64,000 nt of DNA from Polynucleobacter sp. MWH-UH23A (GTDB taxonomy: Bacteria; Pseudomonadota; Gammaproteobacteria; Burkholderiales; Burkholderiaceae), in contig NZ_CP099572.1 in NCBI RefSeq assembly GCF_040409805.1, forward strand, positions 806,001 through 870,000, in the 5' to 3' direction. Positions within the stretch are counted from its first letter, which is position 1. Each line of letters starts with the position of its first letter. Positions 33,982-41,597 of the stretch are shown in pieces. Made by a program: the position numbers and the translations under genes. The notes under the pieces are model-generated. The model saw only the letters and a list, made by a program, of their open reading frames with translations, had not been told where the DNA came from and ran no database searches.

Positions 33982-35571
33982 TTAAAACCCAGCCGCCAAA
34001 CCATCACGTCGATGGTCACTACCGGCGATATATGCAGAAATGGCATCATCACTGAGTTTGGCAATTGCTTGAGCGCTACCAAAATCTAAGCTGTTAGCAG
34101 GTTGAACGGCAACCTCGTGACCCATGGCTCTGAGTCCATCAACAATGCTTTGTGGCATTGCTGCTTCAACCGTGAGTTTTCCTAAGTCATCAATTCGCCA
34201 GCGTGGTGCATCAGAGCAGGCTTGGGGATTAAGATATTCATCCACAAAACGCATCACAAATTGAATGTGTCCTTGTGGTTGCATATTCCCGCCCATCACA
34301 CCAAATGCCATTGCAGGCTTGCCATTCTTGTTTAAGAAGGCGGGAAGTATGGTATGGAACGGACGTTTACCTGGTCCAACTTGATTAGGGTGACCATCTT
34401 GTAGGCTAAAACTCATGCCACGATTATGGAAAGCGATTCCGCCAGGGGCAACCACGCCAGAACCAAAGCCTTTGAAGTTCGACTGAATATAAGAAATCAT
34501 CATGCCGGATTCATCTGCGGCGCATAAGTAGACCGTGCCACCAGAATGGGGGTCGCCAGCACCATAGCTGCCTGCCTTATGATGATCAATTAATGCAGCT
34601 CGACTCGCTAGATAATCACGATTTAATAGACTCGATACTGGAACTGTCATAGAGCGCGCATCAGATACATAAGCATATGCATCGGCAAAAGCAATTCGCA
34701 TTGCTTCAATTTGCAGATGAATGCGTTGTGCAGAGTTGGCTGGATATTGCTTCACATTGGCTGCCTGCAAAATTCCTAAGGCCATTTGCGCCGCAATGCC
34801 TGACCCATTTGGTGGTATTTCAAGAAGGGTGTACTCGCCATAGTCAAACGCTAATGGCTCAACCCAATCCGGTTTATTGTCTGCAAAGTCCTGCATCGTA
34901 AAGCAGCCACCAGTAGATTGCGCAAAATCCACCATACTTTGTGCAAGCGGGCCTTTATAAAATGACTCGCCTTCTGTTGCAGCGATTTCTTTAAGGGTTT
35001 TTGCTTGCGCTGGGTATTTCCAGATCTGACCTGCTTGAGGTGCTTTGCCGTCAATTAAGAATGATTCAGAGAAGCCAGGTTGGTTTTTTAGAATAGGGAT
35101 TGCTTCACGCCATTGGCGCGCAATAACAGGTGAAACGGGAAAGCCATTCTCTGCATAATCAATTGCACGCTTGAATAACTGCGCAAAAGGGAGCTTGCCG
35201 AACTTTTTTGATAATGCAACCCAACCGGACACCATGCCGGGCACTGTTACTGTGCCCCAGCCAATTAAATCCATTGCTGATTTACTAGAAAAATACTCAG
35301 GTGTCCAAGCTGCGGGAGCGCGACCTGAAGCGTTTAGCCCATGAATTTGTTTGCCATCCCACAAAATGGCAAAGCCGTCCCCACCAAGACCGTTCATAGT
35401 GGGTTCAACTACTGTTAACGTGATTGCTGTAGCTAAGGCGGCGTCAACTGCATTACCACCATTTTGTAATGCTTCAATGCCAGCTTGAGTTGCTAGCGGC
35501 TGAGAGCTGGCAACCGTATTTTTAGCTAAAACAGGAGCGCGACCGCCACCAAAGGGAGGGGAAATTAACAT
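33982..35571 (-). CDS. Gamma-glutamyltransferase family protein
   Basis: The 529-residue protein has the Ntn-hydrolase layout of gamma-glutamyltranspeptidase: GIEALQNGGNAVDAALATAI and LGGDGFAILWDGK in the large part, then the cleavage and nucleophile site HSGGTVYLCAADESG with Thr346, and later FHTILPAFLNKNGKPAMAFG and GGNMQPQGHIQFV. No signal peptide is evident at the start (LISPPFGGGRAPVLAKNTV), unlike the periplasmic E. coli enzyme, which suggests a cytoplasmic member of the wider family. Members cleave gamma-glutamyl bonds or act as cephalosporin acylases. It follows a Bug receptor gene on the same strand. Confidence 0.88.
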   Translation of the reverse strand: MLISPPFGGGRAPVLAKNTVASSQPLATQAGIEALQNGGNAVDAALATAITLTVVEPTMNGLGGDGFAILWDGKQIHGLNASGRAPAAWTPEYFSSKSAMDLIGWGTVTVPGMVSGWVALSKKFGKLPFAQLFKRAIDYAENGFPVSPVIARQWREAIPILKNQPGFSESFLIDGKAPQAGQIWKYPAQAKTLKEIAATEGESFYKGPLAQSMVDFAQSTGGCFTMQDFADNKPDWVEPLAFDYGEYTLLEIPPNGSGIAAQMALGILQAANVKQYPANSAQRIHLQIEAMRIAFADAYAYVSDARSMTVPVSSLLNRDYLASRAALIDHHKAGSYGAGDPHSGGTVYLCAADESGMMISYIQSNFKGFGSGVVAPGGIAFHNRGMSFSLQDGHPNQVGPGKRPFHTILPAFLNKNGKPAMAFGVMGGNMQPQGHIQFVMRFVDEYLNPQACSDAPRWRIDDLGKLTVEAAMPQSIVDGLRAMGHEVAVQPANSLDFGSAQAIAKLSDDAISAYIAGSDHRRDGLAAGF

Positions 35572-35590
35572 GAACTAATTTTTCTGAAAT

Positions 35591-36571
35591 TTAATCAACT
35601 TTGACATTGGCAGACTTTACTACTTTCTCCCATTTATTTGCTTCATTTGTAGTAATTTCAGCAAGCTTCTCAGAATTGGCAAATTGCGGATGAATGCCTT
35701 GAGCGGCCATGCGTGTTTTGAAATCAGGATTCGTCAATATCTTGCGAATTTCACGTTCAAGCTTGGCAACAATAGCGGGCGATGTACCTTTTGGAACATA
35801 GACTGCATAAAAGTTTTCAACATCAAATGATTTCATGCCGTCCTGGCCTAAGGTGGGCACGTTTGGCATAAGAGGGGATCGGTCAGCAGCTGCAATGGCA
35901 ATCGGGCGTAATTTACCGCTTTGAATATGTGGTAAGGAGGCGGTCACGCTATCAAACATCATCAAGGTATTGCCGGCTATTAGATCGGGCAGAGCGAAGC
36001 TACTACCTTTATAAGGAATATGGGTTCCACTGGCGCCAATGCGCTCCATAAACATAGTTGATTCCAAGTGCGAAAGACTTCCGTTGCCTTGAGAAGCGTA
36101 ATTAAAATTTCCTTTTTTAGATTTAATAAATGCAATCAGCTCAGGAAGGTTCTTTGCAGGAACGGTTGGGTTGATCACGATCAAATGTGGAACGGCGCCT
36201 ATTAATGCAACTGGAACAAAATCTTTTTGTAAGTCAGCAGGAGGATTTTTAAATAGCGCCGAAGATATTGACTGATTGGTAAGGGCGCTAATATGAATCG
36301 TATAGCCATCTGGTGCAGCCTTTGCTGCCGCTTGAAGACCAATCATTCCACCCGCGCCTGGTTTGTTGTCAACTACAACGGATTGACCCAAAGCTTCTGC
36401 TAGTGGAGCGGTGACACTTCTAGCAAAAATGTCAGTGGAGCCACCAGCAGGAAAGGACACTATCGCAACGATGGGTTTCTTGGGCCAATCGGTTTCATTT
36501 GCAGCAAAAACAGATCCGCATAAGCCTGCAAAGATGCCAATACTTAATAGAAGAGATTTGGTTAAGGTCAT
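35591..36571 (-). CDS. Bug/TctC-family periplasmic solute-binding protein
   Basis: The start at 36571 gives 326 residues with a normal signal peptide (TLTKSLLLSIGIFAGLCGSV, about residues 2-21, then FAAN); a much longer frame upstream would put the signal sequence internally and is rejected. The body shows WPKKPIVAIVSFPAGGSTD, KPGAGGMIGLQAAAKAAPDG and PLMPNVPTLGQDG, the tripartite tricarboxylate receptor pattern. It is upstream of the gamma-glutamyltransferase gene by 19 bases on the same strand, so its ligand could be a gamma-glutamyl compound or an unrelated carboxylate. It diverges from the aminotransferase gene across an 82-bp AT-rich region. Confidence 0.9.
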   Translation of the reverse strand: MTLTKSLLLSIGIFAGLCGSVFAANETDWPKKPIVAIVSFPAGGSTDIFARSVTAPLAEALGQSVVVDNKPGAGGMIGLQAAAKAAPDGYTIHISALTNQSISSALFKNPPADLQKDFVPVALIGAVPHLIVINPTVPAKNLPELIAFIKSKKGNFNYASQGNGSLSHLESTMFMERIGASGTHIPYKGSSFALPDLIAGNTLMMFDSVTASLPHIQSGKLRPIAIAAADRSPLMPNVPTLGQDGMKSFDVENFYAVYVPKGTSPAIVAKLEREIRKILTNPDFKTRMAAQGIHPQFANSEKLAEITTNEANKWEKVVKSANVKVD

Positions 36572-36653
36572 TTCAGATTCCGCTAATTCAATGGGTAATA
36601 TAGTATTAGATATTCCAATATAACTAAATATAGAAAACTTCAGAGACAGCAAA

Positions 36654-38006
36654 ATGAGTGCAAGCAATAAAACCTTAAAGGGAGTGGATATGTCAGCATA
36701 TTGGCTGCCATTCACGCCCAATCGATATTTTCACCAACATCCCAAGATCATGCAGTCCGCAAAGGGAGCTTACTACTACGATGATCATGGGCGTAAGCTC
36801 TTTGATGGCCTGTCTGGTCTTTGGTGCTCACCTTTGGGGCATGCTGATCCACGTATTGGTGCGGCGATATCTAAACAATATGAAACGATGGATTATTGCC
36901 CCGCATTTCAGATGGCAAGCGAAGAAACCTTTCGCCTAGCAACTCGTATTGCAGACATGGCTCCGAAAGGTTTGGACAAAGTCTTTTTTACAAACTCGGG
37001 TTCAGAGGCTGTTGATACTGCCTTAAAGATTGCTATTGGATATCACCGTGTGATGGGCAATGCCTCTCGCATTCGCATGATTGGTCGGGATCGTGCCTAC
37101 CATGGCGTTGGTATGGGTGGTATTTCGGTTGGGGGAATGGTTGCCAATCGCAAAATGTTTGCCAGCATGATGATGCCCGGTGTCGATCATTTACCGCACA
37201 CACTAAACCTTTCTCAGATGGCTTTTTCAAAAGGGATGCCAACTTGGGGTGCTCACCTAGCTGATGAGTTAGAAAAGATCGTTGCCTTGCATGATGCCAA
37301 TACGATTGCAGCAGTAATTTTGGAGCCTGTGCAGGGTTCAACGGGTGTGATAGTGCCCCCACAAGGTTATCTTCAAAAAATTCGTGAGATTTGTACTAAA
37401 CATGGCATCTTATTGATCTTTGATGAAGTGATTACCGGCTTTGGTCGTCTAGGCGCTAATTTTGGCGCAGATCGATTTGGTGTAGTTCCAGACATGATTA
37501 CTTTTGCCAAGGCGATTACTAATGGTGTGATTCCATTAGGTGGGGTGATTGTTCGTGGCGATATCTATGACAGCATCATTGCCAATGGTGGACAAGAGCA
37601 GGCAATTGAATTCTTCCATGGTTATACCTATTCAGGACACCCGATACCAACTGCTGCAGGACATGCGGTGCTCGATATATTTGAGTCGGATGATTTAGTG
37701 AATCGCGCAAAGACTTTAGAGCCCGTTCTAGAAAACGGCTTGCACGCCATGAAAGGAAAATTAGGCTTATTGGATATTCGAAACTTTGGACTATCTGGAG
37801 CGATAGAGCTTGAGCCTATTGCAGGTAAGCCGGGCTTACGAGCCCTTAAGGTTTTAGAGGCCTGCATTGAGCGTGGCGCACTAGTGCGAGTAGCGGGCGA
37901 TGTGATTGCTGTAGGCCCACCATTTATTTCAGAGCCAAAAGAAGTGGAATTTCTCTGTAGCGTTCTTGGCGATGCAGTTGATGCTGCAATGAAAATCAAT
38001 TCTTAA
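36654..38006 (+). CDS. Class III aminotransferase, beta-alanine:pyruvate type
   Basis: The 450-residue protein matches omega-amino acid:pyruvate transaminases: AYWLPFTPNRYFHQHPKI near the start, FDGLSGLWCSPLGHADPRI, VFFTNSGSEAVDTALKIA for PLP phosphate binding, LIFDEVITGFGRLG, and the PLP lysine Lys286 in ITFAKAITNGV. It would move the amino group of beta-alanine or similar amines to pyruvate. A second ATG at 36690 has a stronger ribosome binding site (AGGGAG) and may be the real start, which would shorten the protein by 12 residues. It heads a run with a PEP mutase-family enzyme and a Bug receptor. Confidence 0.88.
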   Translation: MSASNKTLKGVDMSAYWLPFTPNRYFHQHPKIMQSAKGAYYYDDHGRKLFDGLSGLWCSPLGHADPRIGAAISKQYETMDYCPAFQMASEETFRLATRIADMAPKGLDKVFFTNSGSEAVDTALKIAIGYHRVMGNASRIRMIGRDRAYHGVGMGGISVGGMVANRKMFASMMMPGVDHLPHTLNLSQMAFSKGMPTWGAHLADELEKIVALHDANTIAAVILEPVQGSTGVIVPPQGYLQKIREICTKHGILLIFDEVITGFGRLGANFGADRFGVVPDMITFAKAITNGVIPLGGVIVRGDIYDSIIANGGQEQAIEFFHGYTYSGHPIPTAAGHAVLDIFESDDLVNRAKTLEPVLENGLHAMKGKLGLLDIRNFGLSGAIELEPIAGKPGLRALKVLEACIERGALVRVAGDVIAVGPPFISEPKEVEFLCSVLGDAVDAAMKINS

Positions 38007-38055
38007 ATAACTAAATACAAAGTAATTCAACTAGAGATGGATCGATAGGTGACAC

Positions 38056-38931
38056 ATGAGCAAGCAGCGAATTGAATATAACCAGCGCCTAAGTAAACCG
38101 GGATTGATTGTTGCCCCCGGTGTTTATGAAATGGTCTCATTGCGTTTAGCAGACCGCATGGGCTTTGATGCACTTTATATGACCGGTTATGGCACTGTTG
38201 CTTCTTTGCTAGGTTTGCCGGATGCAGGCATAGCAACTTATACAGAAATGGTTGGGAGAGTAAACACCATGGCAGGTATGGCTAAAACGCCCTTAATTGC
38301 TGATGGTGATACTGGTTACGGTGGATTGCTTAATGTTCGCCACACTATTCGTGGGTATGAAGCTGCAGGTGCAGTAGCTATTCAACTAGAAGACCAGGAG
38401 TTTCCAAAAAAATGTGGGCACACCCCTGGGCGCAGAGTGATTCCCATGGAGGATATGGTGAAAAAAATTGAGGTCGCCGTAACCTCTCGAAGTGACCCAA
38501 ACTTCAAAATTATTGCCAGAACTGATGCCAGGACAACACTAGGTTTGGATGAGGCATTGCGCCGAGGCGAGGCATATGCTCGTGCAGGGGCTGACATTCT
38601 TTTTATTGAGTCCCCCGAAACACAAGATGAGATGAGAAAAATCGGCCAGACCTTTCCAGATCATCCATTGATAGCTAATATGGTTGAGAAGGGTAGAACC
38701 CCCGTTTTATCCAAGGTGGAACTCGAGCAGCTCGGTTACAAGATTGCGATTTTTCCAGTGACGGCCTTGCTGGCCTCTGTACAAGCAATGACTGGCGTCT
38801 ATAAGCACTTTAAAGACTCTGGTTCATCTATTAACAATCCCGTTGATTTGTTTGACTTCGGTGAATTATCAAAACTAATGGGTTTTGAAGATGTATGGGA
38901 ATTTGAAAAACGATTTGTAGAAGTTAAATAA
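38056..38931 (+). CDS. Isocitrate lyase/PEP mutase superfamily enzyme
   Basis: The 291-residue protein has the superfamily pattern: VAPGVYEMVSLRLADRMGFD, TPLIADGDTGYGGLLNVRHT with metal-binding Asp residues, AIQLEDQEFPKKCGHTPGRR with the KKCGH-type loop, and IIARTDARTTLGLDEALRRG. This fits 2,3-dimethylmalate lyase, methylisocitrate lyase-like, oxaloacetate decarboxylase or carboxyphosphonoenolpyruvate mutase-type proteins; the exact substrate cannot be decided. The product of such a lyase would be a 2-oxo acid, which could connect with the pyruvate-using aminotransferase upstream. The Bug receptor gene follows after 10 bases. Confidence 0.85.
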   Translation: MSKQRIEYNQRLSKPGLIVAPGVYEMVSLRLADRMGFDALYMTGYGTVASLLGLPDAGIATYTEMVGRVNTMAGMAKTPLIADGDTGYGGLLNVRHTIRGYEAAGAVAIQLEDQEFPKKCGHTPGRRVIPMEDMVKKIEVAVTSRSDPNFKIIARTDARTTLGLDEALRRGEAYARAGADILFIESPETQDEMRKIGQTFPDHPLIANMVEKGRTPVLSKVELEQLGYKIAIFPVTALLASVQAMTGVYKHFKDSGSSINNPVDLFDFGELSKLMGFEDVWEFEKRFVEVK

Positions 38932-38941
38932 GGGGCTTTCT

Positions 38942-39919
38942 ATGAAATGTATTCCTAAGTTTCTAACGGTATTTTTTCTGTTTGGCTCGCTTCTGGCAAC
39001 AAATAGCTATGCGCAAGCAAATTACCCCAATCGCCCAATTCGTTTAATTATTCCTTTTACACCCGGCGGCGTAACCGATACATCAGGCCGTTTTATAGCT
39101 GAACAGTTGTCATTAAAGCTTGGGCAGCAAGTGATTGCCGACAACAAACCAGGCGCCTCTGGAAATATCGGCACCCAAATGGTTGCGACTGCAGAACCTG
39201 ATGGCTACACTTTATTGCTCGGGTATGCGGGAACGCTATCGATTAATCCATCTTTGTTTGATAAGGTTCCTTTTGACAGCGTTAAAGACTTTAGCCCCAT
39301 TGGAAAAATTGGTGATGCTATCTTAATCATCGTTGCTAATAATGATTTCCCAGGTAAGACCCTGGGGGATGTGATTGCGATTTCGAAAAAAGATCGCAAC
39401 GGTCTTTCATATGGAACATCAGGATCAGGTGGAACACCGCATATTGCCGGTGAATTATTTAAGCAAAAGACTGGCGCCAATCTCGTGCATGTTCCCTACA
39501 AAGGGGGTGGTCAGGCATTACTAGATTTATTGGGAGGCAATATTCCATTGGTGTACACGGCTGTTGCCGGAGCAAACCAATACGTTGCCACTGGAAGAAT
39601 TAAAGCGATTGCAGTGTCGAGTGCAAAACGTAGTCCCAGCATGCCTGATGTACCAACTTTTATAGAAAGTGGAGTTAAGGATTTTGTGATTGATGACTGG
39701 GTTGGATTGCTGGCACCAGCAAAGACACCCAAACCAATCATTAATAAACTGAATCAAGCCTTAAATGAGATATTGAATTCTCCTGAGGGTAGAGCAAAAC
39801 TATTATCGATGGGCATCTTCCCTTCGCCCGGTACCCCTGAAAAGTTTGGGGATCAAATTAAGGGTGACCTGATTCGGTTTGCGCCTATTGTGAAGGCGGC
39901 TCAGATTAAAACTGAGTAG
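38942..39919 (+). CDS. Bug/TctC-family periplasmic solute-binding protein
   Basis: The 325-residue protein has a signal peptide (about residues 1-25, ending NSYAQAN) and then YPNRPIRLIIPFTPGGVTD, DNKPGASGNIGTQMVATA, VPYKGGGQALLDLLGGNIP and SMPDVPTFIESGVKDF. These are the tripartite tricarboxylate receptor blocks. It is the last gene of the aminotransferase-lyase-receptor run and probably delivers a substrate of that pathway. It is the third such receptor in the window, and again no TctA or TctB is nearby. It is convergent with lrgB, 13 bases away. Confidence 0.9.
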   Translation: MKCIPKFLTVFFLFGSLLATNSYAQANYPNRPIRLIIPFTPGGVTDTSGRFIAEQLSLKLGQQVIADNKPGASGNIGTQMVATAEPDGYTLLLGYAGTLSINPSLFDKVPFDSVKDFSPIGKIGDAILIIVANNDFPGKTLGDVIAISKKDRNGLSYGTSGSGGTPHIAGELFKQKTGANLVHVPYKGGGQALLDLLGGNIPLVYTAVAGANQYVATGRIKAIAVSSAKRSPSMPDVPTFIESGVKDFVIDDWVGLLAPAKTPKPIINKLNQALNEILNSPEGRAKLLSMGIFPSPGTPEKFGDQIKGDLIRFAPIVKAAQIKTE

Positions 39920-39932
39920 TTTTAGCGGTCTC

Positions 39933-40661
39933 TCAACGATTCAATATGTGATAAATGATGGGAATGGCAACGGCGCTAATAACGCCATTCATTCCCATCG
40001 CCAAACTTGCATAGGTTCCCGCTTCTGGGTGAATACTAAAAGCACGTGAGGTACCGATGCCATGAGCACCGATACCAATTGCAAATCCTCGTTGCCACCA
40101 TGCTTTCATACCAAGCGCATTTAAAACAAATGGCGCTAGGATTGCACCCAGTATTCCAGTGCTGACTGCAAAGATAGCAGTTAGTGTTGGCGAAACATTG
40201 ATTCTTTCTGCAATACCCATTGCAATCGGCGCAGTCACAGACTTGGGATACATGGCTCCAGTGATGCTGTTATCAGCCCCAAGGAGGGTAGCAATACCTA
40301 CCGCACTCACAATAGACACCAAGCCGCCCGTGCACAGCGAAGCCAATAGGGGAATGGAGCGACCTTTAAGACTGTTCAGGCCTCGGTAGATTGGGATTGC
40401 AAGTGATACTGTTGCTGAGCCTAATAAGAAGTGAATAAATTGCGCACCTTCAAAATAACTTGAATAGGGCATATCAATCAGTTGGATGATGCTAGCCACA
40501 ATCAAAATTGCAATCGCCACAGGATTGGCCAATGGATTTTGTTTTGAGTGCTTATAGATAGTTAACCCAATTTGATAGGCTGCCAAGGTAATAAAGAGTG
40601 CGAATAGGGGGCTACCGGATAGGTATACCCAAATTTCTACGATGGAATGCTTCTCACTCAT
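39933..40661 (-). CDS. lrgB: LrgB/CidB-family membrane protein
   Basis: The 242-residue membrane protein carries the LrgB blocks KSVTAPIAMGIAERI, ILGAILAPFVLNALGM and IGIGAHGIGTSRAFSIHPEA with EAGTYASLAMGMNGV. It works with LrgA in a holin/antiholin-like pair linked to murein hydrolase control in Gram-positives and to export of glycolate or 3-hydroxypropionate-like acids in other lineages (plastid PLGG1 is a fused homologue). Its start overlaps lrgA by eight bases. Confidence 0.88.
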   Translation of the reverse strand: MSEKHSIVEIWVYLSGSPLFALFITLAAYQIGLTIYKHSKQNPLANPVAIAILIVASIIQLIDMPYSSYFEGAQFIHFLLGSATVSLAIPIYRGLNSLKGRSIPLLASLCTGGLVSIVSAVGIATLLGADNSITGAMYPKSVTAPIAMGIAERINVSPTLTAIFAVSTGILGAILAPFVLNALGMKAWWQRGFAIGIGAHGIGTSRAFSIHPEAGTYASLAMGMNGVISAVAIPIIYHILNR

Positions 40662-41001
40662 GATTTTCTTTCTTGCTCAGAAAGCGAACAACGACAGCGC
40701 TAGAGCCTATCGTGAGGATGACGCTACCAATGAGTGCTGTAATGATCGCAAAGGCGTTTGCCTTGAGTTGCGGCAGAAATAGAACCACCCCGACAGCGGC
40801 AGGTACAAATAAGAGGCCAAGGTATTGACTAAAAGTGTCTGCTACAGCTGCCAGCTCCGCATTGATGCCTTTGCGTATGACAAGCCAGCAAACTAATAGA
40901 ACTAGCCCAATAACTGGGCCTGGGAGGGTGGGTAGAAGGAACTTAGAAACCAGCTCACCAAGGCTTTGAAAGAGGAGGATTTGAACTAGGCCAAAAATCA
41001 T
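40654..41001 (-). CDS. lrgA: LrgA/CidA-family membrane protein
   Basis: The 115-residue protein has four membrane segments and the CidA/LrgA pattern: LFQSLGELVSKFLLPTLPGP, VIGLVLLVCWLVIRKG and LGLLFVPAAVGVVLFLPQLK. It is the small partner of LrgB in a probable two-gene operon. It is divergent from the IorA-type gene across 136 bases, which contain a short dyad (AGGGG and CCCCT, 41078-41092). Confidence 0.87.
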   Translation of the reverse strand: MIFGLVQILLFQSLGELVSKFLLPTLPGPVIGLVLLVCWLVIRKGINAELAAVADTFSQYLGLLFVPAAVGVVLFLPQLKANAFAIITALIGSVILTIGSSAVVVRFLSKKENHE

Positions 41002-41137
41002 GAATTGATATTACAGGCTCTCATTTATGTTGCATAGCAATAAATTAATTCTTGTTTAAGATAAGAGCACAAAAGCGAAGGGGTTAATCCCCTCATTTAT
41101 TAAAACGAATACAAAAAGAGACCAATAGGAGACCGTA

Positions 41138-41587
41138 ATGGCCGATTTAAATGTCAATGGCAAAAAATACAAAGTGGACGTTGATCCAGATACTCCATTG
41201 CTATGGGTAATACGAGAACAAATCGGCTTAACTGGCACCAAGTATGGTTGCGGTGTTGGTCAATGTGGTGCATGCACTGTGTTGTTTGAGGGCCAAGCAG
41301 TACGTAGCTGCTCCTTGCCGGTTGCTGCAGCTGAAGGTAAAAAAATTGAAACGATTGAGAGTCTTGAGAAGAGCGGACAGCTCTCTAAAGTTCAAAAAGC
41401 TTGGGTTGATAATCAAGTGCCTCAGTGTGGCTACTGTCAATCTGGCATGGTGATGGCAACAACCGCATTGCTACGCAATAATCCAAAACCAACCGATGCT
41501 CAGATTGATGAGTCCATCACTAATATCTGCCGTTGCGGCACATTTCAACAAGTGCGCGCGGCCATTCATGCTGCTAGCAAGGCTTAA
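41138..41587 (+). CDS. 2Fe-2S subunit of a molybdenum hydroxylase (IorA type)
   Basis: The 149-residue protein has the two-cluster layout of the small subunit of xanthine-oxidase-family enzymes. An N-terminal plant-type cluster carries CGVGQCGACTVL (about residues 41-52). A C-terminal helical domain carries CGYCQSGMVM and CRCGTFQQVRAAIH. Strong SD-like TAGGAGACC precedes the ATG. It carries electrons from the molybdenum centre of the next gene's product to an acceptor. The pair resembles isoquinoline 1-oxidoreductase/nicotinate or aldehyde dehydrogenases with a cytochrome acceptor. It lies in the same direction as soxXYZA. Confidence 0.9.
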   Translation: MADLNVNGKKYKVDVDPDTPLLWVIREQIGLTGTKYGCGVGQCGACTVLFEGQAVRSCSLPVAAAEGKKIETIESLEKSGQLSKVQKAWVDNQVPQCGYCQSGMVMATTALLRNNPKPTDAQIDESITNICRCGTFQQVRAAIHAASKA

Positions 41588-41597
41588 GGGGGTAATC

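Noticed and set aside
36572..36721. A 50-residue N-terminal extension of the second Bug receptor.
   Set aside because: It would place the signal peptide in the interior and overlap the divergent aminotransferase gene. The ATG at 36571 starts a normal signal peptide.
41496..41597. A 34-residue N-terminal extension of the IorB-type subunit.
   Set aside because: It overlaps the IorA-type gene, whereas the ATG at 41598 has a strong RBS and leads directly into a Tat signal.
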